DNA of 33,025 bases from Lysobacterales bacterium (GCA_015655355.1 JAATFG010000098.1:1-33025), one strand, 5' to 3'; counted from the first letter of the stretch, positions 8,400 to 16,019 are shown. Made by a program: numbers and translations. Notes: a model not told the origin generated them from the sequence alone.

Positions 8400-10565
8400 A
8401 TGCCCGAGCGCAAGATCCCGCTGTTGTCCCGTCTGCGCTGCCGGCTGTTGCGCCTGCTGGGCAAGACGCACGCGGGCGACACGGCGGTCGCCGACCACGA
8501 CGAGCGCCTGCAACTGGCGTTGTGGGCGGCCGGCGAGACCTTCTGGGACTACGACCTGGTCCAGCGCACGCTGCACCGGCTCAGCGGCGGCGAGCTCGAC
8601 CCGCTGCCGGCGGCCACGCCGCGCGCACCGGGCGAACTGCCGCCGATCCATCCGGACGATCTGCTGCGCGTGCGCCAGCGCTTGCAGGAACACGTCGACG
8701 GCAGGACGCCGCTGTTCCTCGCCGAGTTCCGCATGGACCTGCAAGGCGGGGACAACTGGACCTGGATCCGCGCACGCGGCCGCGTGGTCGAGCGCGATCC
8801 GCGCGGCACCGCGGTGCGCCTGGCCGGCACTGCGCGCAACATCAGCACGCGGCGCAGCGCGCGCTACCAGCAGCGCATCGCCACCGAAGTGATGCGCAGC
8901 ATGGGCGAGGCGGTGGCGGTGCTGGATTGCCAGTACCGCTTCGTCACCATCAATCCCGCCTTCACCCGGACCACCGGCTACAGCTACGAGGAAGTCGCCG
9001 GCAAGCCGCTGTCGCTGATCAACAGTTACCAGCACGAACAGGATTTCTTCCAGCAGATCCGCGACGAACTGGCGCGCAACCGGCGCTGGAGCGGCGAGAT
9101 CTGGCAGGTGCGCAAGGACGGCGAGGAAATCCTCAGCCGGGTCGAGGCCAACGCGGTCGAGGACGTCAACGGCGAGCTGCTGCACGTGCTGGTGCTGGGC
9201 GACATCACCGAGCAGAAGCGCGCCGAACAGGAGCTGCGCTACCTCGCCAACTACGACGTGCTGACCGGCCTGCCGAACCGTTCGCTGATGTCCGACCGAT
9301 TGAGCCGCGCGATCGTGCGTGCGCGTCGCGACAACGGCCACGTCGCGGTACTGTTCCTCGACCTCGATCGCTTCAAGGACATCAACGATTCGTTGGGCCA
9401 CGCCACCGGCGACCGCATCCTGCGCGCGGTGGCCGCGCGCGTGCAGCACGTGGTCGGCGCGCAGCAGACCGTCGCGCGCCTGAGCGGCGACGAATTCACC
9501 GTGATCCTCGAAGACATCGCCGGCAGTGCCGAAGCGGAGAAAATCGCGCAGGCGATCATCGACGCCTTCGCCGCACCGCTGAGTTTCGGCGAGCGCATGG
9601 AGTTGTCGGTGACGCCATCGATCGGCATCAGCCTGTATCCCGGGCACGCGCAGGTGCCAAGCGATCTCATCAAACACGCCGACACCGCGATGTACCAGGC
9701 CAAGACCGCCGGGCGCCGGCGCTGGGCGGTGTATTCGGAGGCGATGGACGAGAAGAACCGGCACCGCGCCATCGTCGCCCACGGCCTGCGCCGCGCGCTG
9801 GAGCGCAACGAATTGTCGCTGGTGTACCAGCCGCGGCTGTCGCTGCACGAACAGCGCATCGCCAGCGCCGAGGCGCTGCTGCGCTGGGACAGCCACGAAT
9901 TCGGCATGGTTTCGCCGAACCAGTTCGTGACCCTCGCCGAGGAATCCGGGCTGATCGTCGAGTTCGGCACCTGGGCGCTGCGCGAAGCCTGCCGCACCTT
10001 GCGCCAGTGGCACGATGCGGGCCTGGACGACATGCGCATCTCGGTCAACGTCTCGGCGCTGCAACTGCACAGCGGCGACTTGCCCGACGTCGTCGCGAAC
10101 ATCCTCGCCGAAACCGGCGTGGACGCGAAACACCTCGAACTGGAACTGACCGAAAGCGCGGTGATGGCGTACCCGGACAGGAACGCGGCGACCCTGCGCG
10201 CCTGCCGCGCGCTCGGCGTCGGCCTGGCGATCGATGATTTCGGCACCGGCTATTCCTCGCTCGCGTATCTCAAGCGCCTGCCGTTCACCACGCTCAAGAT
10301 CGACCGCGAATTCGTCGGCGACCTGACCTGGGACCGCGACAACGAGGCGATCACCAGCGCGATCATCACCATGGGCCACGCGCTTTCGCTGACCGTGGTC
10401 GCCGAAGGCATCGAGACCGTCGGCCAGTTGCAGTTCCTGCAGCAGCACCAGTGCGACGAAGTGCAGGGCCATTACGTCTCGCGTGCGCTGCCGGCCGCCG
10501 ATTGCCTGCGTTTCGTCCTCGATTACGTGCCGACGCCGCCGCTGCGCGCGGTGCAGGCGCAATAG
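8400..10565 (+). CDS. PAS-PAS-GGDEF-EAL cyclic-di-GMP signalling protein
   Basis: 721-aa cytosolic protein with a basic N-terminus (PLLSRLRCRLLRLLGK), PAS-like domain 1 (about 35-147), PAS domain 2 (about 160-275), a GGDEF domain (about 283-445) and an EAL domain (about 457-705). The GGDEF signature is SGDEF (362-366), a variant still compatible with activity; no RxxD inhibitory site sits before it. The EAL domain keeps its catalytic set: E491 (EALLRW), N550 (SVNVS), E582 and E585 (ELTES), D612-D613 (DDFGTGYSS), K633 (LKID), E669 (AEGIET) and Q689 (QGHYVSRAL). It should therefore be an active phosphodiesterase, possibly with cyclase or GTP-sensing activity. ATG 8400 has a perfect GGAGG 7 nt upstream; the in-frame start at 8334 lacks one. 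It is transcribed divergently from ygfB. Confidence 0.93.
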   Translation: MPERKIPLLSRLRCRLLRLLGKTHAGDTAVADHDERLQLALWAAGETFWDYDLVQRTLHRLSGGELDPLPAATPRAPGELPPIHPDDLLRVRQRLQEHVDGRTPLFLAEFRMDLQGGDNWTWIRARGRVVERDPRGTAVRLAGTARNISTRRSARYQQRIATEVMRSMGEAVAVLDCQYRFVTINPAFTRTTGYSYEEVAGKPLSLINSYQHEQDFFQQIRDELARNRRWSGEIWQVRKDGEEILSRVEANAVEDVNGELLHVLVLGDITEQKRAEQELRYLANYDVLTGLPNRSLMSDRLSRAIVRARRDNGHVAVLFLDLDRFKDINDSLGHATGDRILRAVAARVQHVVGAQQTVARLSGDEFTVILEDIAGSAEAEKIAQAIIDAFAAPLSFGERMELSVTPSIGISLYPGHAQVPSDLIKHADTAMYQAKTAGRRRWAVYSEAMDEKNRHRAIVAHGLRRALERNELSLVYQPRLSLHEQRIASAEALLRWDSHEFGMVSPNQFVTLAEESGLIVEFGTWALREACRTLRQWHDAGLDDMRISVNVSALQLHSGDLPDVVANILAETGVDAKHLELELTESAVMAYPDRNAATLRACRALGVGLAIDDFGTGYSSLAYLKRLPFTTLKIDREFVGDLTWDRDNEAITSAIITMGHALSLTVVAEGIETVGQLQFLQQHQCDEVQGHYVSRALPAADCLRFVLDYVPTPPLRAVQAQ

Positions 10566-10626
10566 GCAAGTGCCTCCAATCGCGACGCAGTTCGCGGAAT
10601 TTCCGCCGCTTCGGCCCCGCGCGGCC

Positions 10627-10655
10627 TTGACCGCCCGCCGCGCGCTTCCAATCAT
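10627..10655 (+). promoter_or_regulatory. Candidate promoter of the TIGR02449-zapA operon
   Basis: TTGACC (10627-10632), a 17-nt spacer, then AATCAT (10650-10655). The -10 ends 6 nt before the ATG at 10662, so the transcript would start at or next to the start codon (leaderless). The -35 matches 5 of 6 consensus bases and the -10 matches 4 of 6. Confidence 0.5.
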
Positions 10656-10661
10656 GCACGC

Positions 10662-10883
10662 ATGGACAACAACGCCCTCCTCGACCAGATCCGCGCCCTC
10701 GCCCGGCGCGTGCACGACCTGGCCGACCGCGTCCAGCGCCTGCAGGACGAGAACCGCAGCCTGCGCAACCAGCAGGAACAACTGGTCGGCGAGCGCTCGC
10801 AACTGCTGGCCAAGAACGAGATGGCGCGCTCGCGCGTGGAAGCGATGATCGCGCGGCTGAAATCGCTGGAGCAGCACACGTGA
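10662..10883 (+). CDS. TIGR02449 family coiled-coil protein (ZapB-like)
   Basis: A 73-aa, almost entirely coiled-coil protein (IRALARRVHDLADRVQRLQDENRSLRNQQEQL...), with leucines and hydrophobics in heptad spacing. It matches the small TIGR02449 family that sits just upstream of zapA in many gammaproteobacteria and resembles ZapB in size and architecture. The stop overlaps the zapA start (GTGA), so the two are translationally coupled. A role in FtsZ-ring assembly with ZapA is an inference from context and fold, not from sequence homology to ZapB. Confidence 0.85.
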   Translation: MDNNALLDQIRALARRVHDLADRVQRLQDENRSLRNQQEQLVGERSQLLAKNEMARSRVEAMIARLKSLEQHT

Positions 10884-11191
10884 GCGCCGCATCGGGCAAC
10901 AGCGGCAGCGAACCGGTCAGCGTCCACATCCTCGACCGCGAATACACCGTCGGCGTCGCCGCGGGCGAACGCAGCAGCCTGCTCGCCGCGGCGCGGCTGC
11001 TAGACGACAAGATGCGCGAGGTACGCGGCGGCAACAAACTGGCCGCGGTCGACCGCATCGCCGTGCTCGCCGCGCTCAACCTCGCCCACGAACTGCAACA
11101 GTTGCGTGACCAGCTTGCCGGCCGCGAGAAGGAACTGGTGCGCACGCTGGAAGAACTGGGCGCGCGCATCGACCGCGTGCTCGGCGACTGA
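10880..11191 (+). CDS. zapA: Cell division protein ZapA
   Basis: 103-aa FtsZ-ring-associated protein that cross-links FtsZ filaments at midcell. It has the N-terminal globular signature VSVHILDREYTVGVAAGERSSL, then AARLLDDKMREVR, DRIAVLAALNLAHEL and a C-terminal coiled coil (QLRDQLAGREKELVRTLEELGARID), typical of ZapA (about 100-110 aa). The start is GTG at 10880, overlapping the preceding stop (GTGA). It lies immediately upstream of the 6S RNA gene, the conserved zapA-ssrS-ygfA arrangement of gammaproteobacteria. Confidence 0.93.
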   Translation: MSAASGNSGSEPVSVHILDREYTVGVAAGERSSLLAAARLLDDKMREVRGGNKLAAVDRIAVLAALNLAHELQQLRDQLAGREKELVRTLEELGARIDRVLGD

Positions 11192-11285
11192 ACGCGCAAC
11201 TGCGCGCATCGTGCGCATTTCCCGCATCGCGTCGCAGCATGAACGTGCGCGCGCTTGCAACGATGCATCCGCCGACGAATGGCTT

Positions 11286-11312
11286 TTGCGAATTGGCGTG
11301 CGTCGCTATACT
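11286..11312 (+). promoter_or_regulatory. Promoter of the 6S RNA gene
   Basis: A strong -10 TATACT (11307-11312) with T-rich sequence TTTTGCGA at the -35 position (15-17 nt spacing depending on register). Initiation 7 nt downstream falls at about 11319, exactly where the 6S closing stem begins, which supports the assignment. Confidence 0.65.
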
Positions 11313-11318
11313 TCGCTC

Positions 11319-11503
11319 CACATCCTCTGCCGTGCTCGACAGCTGGCAAAACATTCACCTTGTCCCTTAACAACGACACCGGGGCGGCACCGAGGCCGGG
11401 AGTGCAAGTCCGCCATGCAGCGGGAAGCCCGATGGTCTCCAACCCGTCCCACTTGAACCCCGGGTTCAAGGTCGTTTCGCCGCATCGGCATGGCGGAGGA
11501 TGT
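11319..11503 (+). ncRNA. ssrS: 6S RNA
   Basis: 6S RNA binds the sigma70 RNA polymerase holoenzyme and mimics an open promoter, lowering transcription in stationary phase. Evidence is structural and positional. The ends pair as a closing stem: 11321-11335 (CATCCTCTGCCGTGC) with 11488-11502 (GCATGGCGGAGGATG), 13 Watson-Crick pairs plus two G-U or A-C positions. The segment CTTGAACCCCGGGTTCAAGG (11452-11471) matches the conserved CUUGAACC..GGGUUCAAGG block near the 3' end of E. coli 6S RNA, and ACATTCACCTTG (11351-11362) echoes another conserved block. Length is about 185 nt, as expected. It sits between zapA and ygfA with its own promoter and terminator. Exact ends are inferred. Confidence 0.85.
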
Positions 11504-11514
11504 ATTCGATCATC

Positions 11515-11548
11515 GCGAAAGGCGCCTGATGGCGCCTTTCGCTTTTTT
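11515..11548 (+). terminator. Intrinsic terminator after 6S RNA
   Basis: A perfect 12-bp stem, GCGAAAGGCGCC (11515-11526) and GGCGCCTTTCGC (11531-11542), with TGAT loop and six T residues (11543-11548). It should end the 6S precursor, so ygfA must largely use its own promoter. Confidence 0.9.
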
Positions 11549-11574
11549 GCGGGAATGGGAACGGAAACATCGCT

Positions 11575-11580
11575 TAGAAT
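11575..11580 (+). promoter_or_regulatory. -10 box directly before ygfA (candidate leaderless start)
   Basis: TAGAAT at 11575-11580, then 6 nt (TCGCGC), then the ygfA ATG at 11587. Transcription would begin at or within a base of the start codon. No good -35 is evident, and there is no Shine-Dalgarno before this ATG. Confidence 0.45.
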
Positions 11581-11586
11581 TCGCGC

Positions 11587-12204
11587 ATGCCCGCTTCCCC
11601 GAAATCCGATGGCGACCGCGCCGTACTGCGCCAGCGACTGCGCCAGATTCGCCGCGAATTGCCGGCGAAGCAGCGCATCGTGGCGGCGGACGGCCTGGCG
11701 TCGCAACTGCTCTCGCTGCCCTTCTTTCAACAAGCACCGCTTCCGCTAGAAGGCTTCGTCGCCGGCTACTGGGCCAGCGACGGCGAAATCGCCCTGCACG
11801 CCTTCCAGTTGAAGCTGCCGAAATCGCTCACGTATTGCCTGCCCGTGCTGCACGGCGAGGAACTGCGCTTCGCGCCGTGGAAGGCCGGCGACGCGCTGGT
11901 CGGCAACAAGTTCGGCATTCCCGAGCCGGACGTCGATCCGGCCACCGCGCTCGAACCAGACGCGATGGCGCTGGTCGCGGTGCCGCTGGTCGGCTTCGAC
12001 GCGCGCGGCCACCGCCTCGGCATGGGCGGTGGCTGGTACGACAAGACCTTCGCGTTCCGCAAGCTCGGCAAGGGCACGCCGCATCTGGTCGGCGTCGGCT
12101 TCGAGGCGCAGCGCGTCGATGCGTTGCACGCCGAAGACTGGGACGTCCCGCTGGACGCCATCTGCACCGAATCGAACACTTACCTCGCTGGAGCTTCCGC
12201 GTGA
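11587..12204 (+). CDS. ygfA: 5-formyltetrahydrofolate cyclo-ligase
   Basis: Converts 5-formyl-THF to 5,10-methenyl-THF with ATP, returning a storage folate to one-carbon metabolism. The protein is 205 aa. Recognition comes from the N-terminal RAVLRQRLRQIRRELP helix, YWASDGEIALHAF, FGIPEPD and the signature GMGGGWYD at 145-152, followed by VGVGFEAQ and the C-terminal WDVPLDAICTE. It lies downstream of 6S RNA as in E. coli but beyond a strong terminator. The stop overlaps the EVE gene start (GTGA), so the two are coupled. Confidence 0.93.
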   Translation: MPASPKSDGDRAVLRQRLRQIRRELPAKQRIVAADGLASQLLSLPFFQQAPLPLEGFVAGYWASDGEIALHAFQLKLPKSLTYCLPVLHGEELRFAPWKAGDALVGNKFGIPEPDVDPATALEPDAMALVAVPLVGFDARGHRLGMGGGWYDKTFAFRKLGKGTPHLVGVGFEAQRVDALHAEDWDVPLDAICTESNTYLAGASA

Positions 12205-12665
12205 GCCGCAAGCACTACTGGCTGATGAAATCCGAGCCGGACGCGTTCTCGATCGACGACCTCGAACGCGTCGGCACCGAGCCGTGGAACGGCGTGCGCA
12301 ACTACCAGGCGCGCAATTTCATGCGCGCGATGCGGCCCGGCGACGGCGTGCTGTTCTATCACTCCAACGCGAAAGTGCCGGGCATCGTCGGCGTGGCCGA
12401 GATCGCCAGCGAAGCGTATCCCGACCCCACCCAGTTCGACCCGGAATCCGATTACTTCGATGCGAAATCCACGCGCGAACAACCGCGCTGGGACCTGGTC
12501 GAGGTGAAATTCGCGCGCAAGCTGCAGCGTGTCGTTTCGCTGGACGAAATCAAGGCCCGCGCCGACGCGCTCGGCGAAGGCTTCGCCCTGATCCAGCGCG
12601 GCAATCGCCTGTCCGTGCTGCCGGTGACAGCGGCGCAGTGGAAGCTGCTGCTCGCCCTCGAATGA
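12201..12665 (+). CDS. EVE-domain protein
   Basis: 154-aa single EVE domain (PUA-like fold), related to the thymocyte nuclear protein 1 family. It opens with the family signature MSRKHYWLMKSEPDAFSIDDL, then WNGVRNYQARNFMR, GDGVLFYHSN, PGIVGVAEIASEAYPDP and the late LVEVKFARKL. EVE domains are proposed to read modified bases in nucleic acid, but no function is proven for this subgroup. It starts at GTG 12201, overlapping the ygfA stop, with TGGAG 7 nt upstream. A REP-like element follows its stop. Confidence 0.92.
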   Translation: MSRKHYWLMKSEPDAFSIDDLERVGTEPWNGVRNYQARNFMRAMRPGDGVLFYHSNAKVPGIVGVAEIASEAYPDPTQFDPESDYFDAKSTREQPRWDLVEVKFARKLQRVVSLDEIKARADALGEGFALIQRGNRLSVLPVTAAQWKLLLALE

Positions 12666-12670
12666 CCCTC

Positions 12671-12692
12671 GCGGCAGGAATGCCGCCCCTAC
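12671..12692 (-). repeat. REP-like element with GTAG head, copy 2
   Basis: On the minus strand this 22-nt element starts with the GTAG tetranucleotide (+ CTAC, 12689-12692) and contains the perfect inverted repeat GCGGCA (12671-12676) and TGCCGC (12681-12686) around a 4-nt loop. It is homologous to the copy at 584-606. It lies between the EVE gene and rpiA, leaving only 15 nt before the rpiA ATG. Confidence 0.6.
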
Positions 12693-12707
12693 CAGGCAGG
12701 AACCACC

Positions 12708-13355
12708 ATGTCCGACGCAAAACGCCTCGCCGCCGAAAAAGCCATCGATCACGTCGAGGACGGCATGATCGTCGGCGTCGGCACCGGTTCCACGGTCGCC
12801 TACTTCATCGATGCGCTCGGCAAGATCCGTGACCGCATCGCCGGCGCGGTGTCCAGTTCCGAACAGAGCACGGCGAAGCTGAAAGCGCTCGGCATCGAGG
12901 TGCTCGAGCTCAACTCCACCGGCACGCTGTCGCTGTACGTCGATGGCGCCGACGAATGCGACGGCAACAAGAACCTGATCAAGGGCGGCGGCGCGGCGCT
13001 GACGCGCGAGAAGATCATCGCCGAGGCGAGCCGGAAGTTCGTCTGCATCATCGATCCGAGCAAGCGGGTGAAGGTGCTCGGCAAGTTCCCGCTGCCGGTG
13101 GAAGTGATCCCGATGGCGCGTTCGCTGGTCGCGCGCGAAATCCTCGCCAGGACCGGCGGCCAGCCGGTGTGGCGCGATGGCGTGACCACCGACAACGGCA
13201 ACGTGGTGCTGGACGTGCACAATCTCTCGATCGTCGATCCGCCGGCGCTGGAGCGCGAGCTCAACCAGATCCCCGGCGTGGTCAGCGTCGGCCTGTTCGC
13301 GCGGCGCAAGGCCGACGTGGTGATCGTCGGCGGCGAGCCGCCGCAAGTGTTCTGA
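12708..13355 (+). CDS. rpiA: Ribose-5-phosphate isomerase A
   Basis: Interconverts ribose 5-phosphate and ribulose 5-phosphate in the non-oxidative pentose phosphate pathway. The 215 aa match the E. coli enzyme (219). It carries the substrate loop GVGTGSTV (23-30), DGADECD with D79 and D82, K92 in NLIKGGG, and E101 in TREK, corresponding to the catalytic set, plus [18 protein letters not shown] ribosome-binding site lies 5 nt before the ATG. It converges on the HTH gene. Confidence 0.96.
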   Translation: MSDAKRLAAEKAIDHVEDGMIVGVGTGSTVAYFIDALGKIRDRIAGAVSSSEQSTAKLKALGIEVLELNSTGTLSLYVDGADECDGNKNLIKGGGAALTREKIIAEASRKFVCIIDPSKRVKVLGKFPLPVEVIPMARSLVAREILARTGGQPVWRDGVTTDNGNVVLDVHNLSIVDPPALERELNQIPGVVSVGLFARRKADVVIVGGEPPQVF

Positions 13356-13388
13356 ACACGGGCATTCCGAACCCGCGGGCATGGCGCG

Positions 13389-13766
13389 TCAGCGTTCGCC
13401 CAGCGTCCTGACCAGTTCGCCGACCAGAGCCCGCCGCTTCGGCGGCAGGGCGAGGAAGGCATCGATGACCTCGCGTTCACGCACGCCGACCGATGGCCAC
13501 GGCAGGCGCGATTCGGCGATGCGGTTGTCGCTGCCGTAACGCAGCACGTGCGGCTCGACGCCGAACAGGCGCGCGAGCACGCGCAGCTTGTCCTGTTCCG
13601 GCATCGCGCGGCCGCCGAGCCAGCGCGACGCCGTCTGCACGCTGACCGAACGGCCGCGGTAACTGGCATTGAACAGGCGGAACAACACCGCCGGGCGCGG
13701 TTCGTAGCCCGCCGCGCGCATCGCTTCGGACAGGCGCCGTGAAAACTGCTCGCGTTCGTCGCTCAT
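13389..13766 (-). CDS. HTH (XRE-like) transcriptional regulator
   Basis: 125-aa protein of a helix-turn-helix group frequent in Xanthomonadales. The N-terminal half (EQFSRRLSEAMRAAGYEPRP...SVQTASRWLGGRAMPEQDKLRVLARLFGVEPHVLRYG) has the cadence of an XRE/lambda-repressor-type HTH, with a longer first loop than usual. The C-terminal tail (VREREVIDAFLALPPKRRALVGELVRTL) is helical and may mediate oligomerisation. It is divergent from an unknown gene (13883) across an AT-rich region with two direct repeats that are natural operator candidates. Target genes are unknown. Confidence 0.8.
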   Translation of the reverse strand: MSDEREQFSRRLSEAMRAAGYEPRPAVLFRLFNASYRGRSVSVQTASRWLGGRAMPEQDKLRVLARLFGVEPHVLRYGSDNRIAESRLPWPSVGVREREVIDAFLALPPKRRALVGELVRTLGER

Positions 13767-13807
13767 GGGCCGTCACGTTACGCAGAGCGGCCCACACTGT
13801 TTCACTT

Positions 13808-13847
13808 ATCGGGTTATATTGAATGAACTAATCGGGTTATTAATTAT
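13808..13847. promoter_or_regulatory. AT-rich divergent control region with direct repeats
   Basis: The decamer ATCGGGTTAT occurs twice, at 13808-13817 and 13831-13840 (23 bp apart, about two helical turns). A candidate forward promoter is TTGAAT (13819-13824), 17 nt, AATTAT (13842-13847), with the second repeat inside the spacer. The region is strikingly AT-rich for this genome. I infer binding by the adjacent HTH protein. Confidence 0.5.
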
Positions 13848-13882
13848 GTGATCGTTGGTCGAACGAAAGGAAGAGGAACTTG

Positions 13883-14422
13883 ATGGATCAGGCAGCATCG
13901 CCGCCGGCGCGCCATGGCCATGACGCTTCCGCGCTGAACCTGTTGAACGAACTGATCTACCAGTGCGCGCACGCGCCGTACCGGCACCAGTATGCGTTCG
14001 TGCTGCGCGGACATCCCGAACCCAAGCGCGTGTTGTGCGAGCTGTTCCTGTTCCGCCTGTGGCTGACCTGGGCCGGTTTCGGCCACGCGCATCCGGACCA
14101 TCCGGCGCTGGGTTCCTACGGCAACGCCACCCTGGCCAGCCGCGCCAGCGAAGCGCGCGGCGCATTCGAGCTGCATCACCACGTCAGGCTGGGCACGCAA
14201 CTGGACGACGACTGGGAAGCGCTGGTCGGCGACCGCTTCGCCGCGTACGACCGCTTCTTCCCGCCGCGCGCCACGTTGCCTGAACCGGTCAACTTCGAGC
14301 TGGTTTCCATCGCCCTCGGCCATCGGCTGTGCGACGCCGCGAACCCGGTGTTGACCGCGCAACTGGCCCTCGCCGCGTCGCGCCAGTATGCGGAACTGCG
14401 GCTGGTCTACGCCGCCGACTGA
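13883..14422 (+). CDS. Protein of unknown function
   Basis: 179 aa, not recognised. It is soluble, with no signal peptide or membrane segment, and is rich in aromatic and His residues (YQCAHAPYRHQYAFVLRGHP, FLFRLWLTWAGFGHAHPDHP, ELHHHVRLG). The middle and C-terminal parts look helical (LTAQLALAASRQYAELRLVY). I chose ATG 13883 because AGAGG lies 6 nt upstream; a TTG one codon earlier is less likely. It is divergent from an HTH regulator, so it is probably the regulated partner. The next gene (Y-family polymerase) lies 65 bp downstream on the same strand and may be co-transcribed. Confidence 0.7.
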   Translation: MDQAASPPARHGHDASALNLLNELIYQCAHAPYRHQYAFVLRGHPEPKRVLCELFLFRLWLTWAGFGHAHPDHPALGSYGNATLASRASEARGAFELHHHVRLGTQLDDDWEALVGDRFAAYDRFFPPRATLPEPVNFELVSIALGHRLCDAANPVLTAQLALAASRQYAELRLVYAAD

Positions 14423-14487
14423 CCGGCGTCGCGGCACGCGGGGCGAAACGGCGCGATACTGTCAGCCTGCACTGAAATCCGCGTGCC

Positions 14488-15951
14488 ATGACCCTGCGCT
14501 GCCTCTACGTCGATTTCAATTCGTTCTTCGCCTCGGTCGAGCAACAGGATCGGAAGGCCTTGCGTGGCAAGCCGGTCGGCGTGGTGCCGGTGCTGTCGCC
14601 GACGACGTGCTGCATCGCCGCCAGCATCGAAGCGAAGGAGTACGGCATCCGTACCGGCACGCTGGTCAGCGAAGCGGTCGAGAAGTATCCGGACATCGCC
14701 CTGATCGAAGCGCGCCCGGCGCGCTATGTCGAAGCCCACGAAGAACTGATGGACGCGATCGAGGATTGCATCCACCACGAAAAGCCCGCGTCGATCGACG
14801 AAGTGCCGTGTTTGCTGATGGGCCGCGAACGCGAGCGCGACAACGCGATCGAAATCGCGCAGCGGATCAAGCGCCGCATCGCCGCCGATTTCGACTGGAT
14901 CAAGTGCTCGATCGGCATCGCGCCGAACCAATTCCTTGCCAAGACCGCCTCGGACATGCACAAGCCCGACGGCCTCACCGTGCTGGAAGAAAGCGATTTG
15001 CCGCAACGCCTGCACGCACTGGAACTGCGCGATTTCTGCGGCATCGGCGCGTCGATGGAACAGCGCCTGCACGATGCAGGCATCTCCACCGCCGAACAGC
15101 TTTGCAGCGCCTCGCGCGACCAGCTGCGGCATGCGTGGGGCAGCGTCGAAGGCGAACGCTTCTGGATGCTGCTGCGCGGCTTTGAGGTGCCGCAACGCAA
15201 GACCGAGCGCGGCTCGATCGGCCATTCGCACGTGCTCGGCCCGGAGCTGCGCAGCTACGCCGGCGCGCGCTCGGTGCTGTTCAAGCTGCTGGCCAAGGCC
15301 GCGATGCGCCTGCGCAAGGACGGCTTCACCGCCTCCGGGCTCGCGATCCGCATCCGCTTCGTCGGCCTCGAAAACCGTTTCGAGCGCGACCTGCGCTTCG
15401 CCGCGCTCGACGACACCCCGAACCTGCTGCACCTGCTCGGCGAACAGCTCGCGCAACTGGAAACCCAGGCAGCCTGCAAGCGCTGGAACCCGAAGCGCCA
15501 CCCGCCGCTGTCGGTCGCCGTCACCCTGGTCGGTCTCGAGGAACGCGGCCTGGCCAGCGGCGAACTGATCGAATCGCGGCGCAAGGAACGCGACATCAGC
15601 GCGGCGATCGACGCGATCAACCGCAAGTACGGCAACAACTCGGTGTATTTCGGCGCGATGCAGCAGGCGCTGGAACGCGACGCGGCGCCGATGCGGATTC
15701 CGTTTGCGCACGTGCCGCAGACCGAGCAGGTCGAGGACGTGATGACGCGCAAACACCGCGAAGACCACGATCTGTACGCGCTGCGTGAACGCCAGTTCAG
15801 GACGTTCGCGCAACAGACCCACCAGAAGCACGACGCGGAAAAACGCGGCACCGCCGAAGAGAAGCCGCACTTCAACGCCGGCGCCGGCGGCTGGGGCGCA
15901 CGCAAGAAGCGCGACGAAGTCGGCATCGGCGAAACGCGTCCGCTTTTCTGA
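14488..15951 (+). CDS. Y-family DNA polymerase (ImpB/MucB/SamB group)
   Basis: 487-aa translesion polymerase. Motif I is YVDFNSFFASVEQ (D9), motif III is ASIDEVPC (catalytic D104 and E105), and the steric YGIRTGT segment is present. Finger and thumb regions follow (SIGIAPNQFLAKTASDMHKPDG, FCGIGASMEQRLHDAGI helix-hairpin), then a little-finger domain. After about residue 395 there is a charged, low-complexity tail ending TRPLF, which loosely resembles a sliding-clamp-binding peptide. There is no umuD, imuA or dnaE2 nearby, so it appears to act alone. The ATG has a weak ribosome-binding site. SOS control is not supported by a clear LexA site. Confidence 0.9.
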   Translation: MTLRCLYVDFNSFFASVEQQDRKALRGKPVGVVPVLSPTTCCIAASIEAKEYGIRTGTLVSEAVEKYPDIALIEARPARYVEAHEELMDAIEDCIHHEKPASIDEVPCLLMGRERERDNAIEIAQRIKRRIAADFDWIKCSIGIAPNQFLAKTASDMHKPDGLTVLEESDLPQRLHALELRDFCGIGASMEQRLHDAGISTAEQLCSASRDQLRHAWGSVEGERFWMLLRGFEVPQRKTERGSIGHSHVLGPELRSYAGARSVLFKLLAKAAMRLRKDGFTASGLAIRIRFVGLENRFERDLRFAALDDTPNLLHLLGEQLAQLETQAACKRWNPKRHPPLSVAVTLVGLEERGLASGELIESRRKERDISAAIDAINRKYGNNSVYFGAMQQALERDAAPMRIPFAHVPQTEQVEDVMTRKHREDHDLYALRERQFRTFAQQTHQKHDAEKRGTAEEKPHFNAGAGGWGARKKRDEVGIGETRPLF

Positions 15952-15990
15952 GCACGCCAGGGCGTGCACGGCGGCCCTTTGTTTTAAACT
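15952..15990 (+). promoter_or_regulatory. Hairpin after the polymerase gene and -10 box of the DUF192 gene
   Basis: GCACGCC (15952-15958) and GGCGTGC (15961-15967) form a tight dyad right after the polymerase stop; with no adjacent T-run it is a weak terminator at best. TAAACT (15985-15990) could be the -10 of the DUF192 gene (start about 15997, ATG 16020). Confidence 0.3.
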
Positions 15991-16019
15991 GGGCGCACGC
16001 CAATCATCGGAATTCCGCC

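Noticed and set aside
7749-10892. A 1047-codon open frame on the minus strand
   Set aside because: Only the last 181 codons (7749-8294) are ygfB. The rest is antisense to the GGDEF-EAL and zapA-region genes and has no domain-like sequence; it is an effect of high GC.
11455-11471. T-arm-like GGTTCAAG, suggesting a tRNA
   Set aside because: There is no acceptor or anticodon arm; the segment belongs to the conserved 3' part of 6S RNA.
14459-14474. LexA-like CTGT-N8-ACTG upstream of the polymerase
   Set aside because: The right half-site is ACTG rather than ACAG, and xanthomonad LexA sites differ, so there is no support for SOS control.
14407-15969. A 520-codon minus-strand frame opposite the Y-family polymerase
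   Set aside because: The plus strand has all polymerase motifs; the minus frame has no coherent domain.
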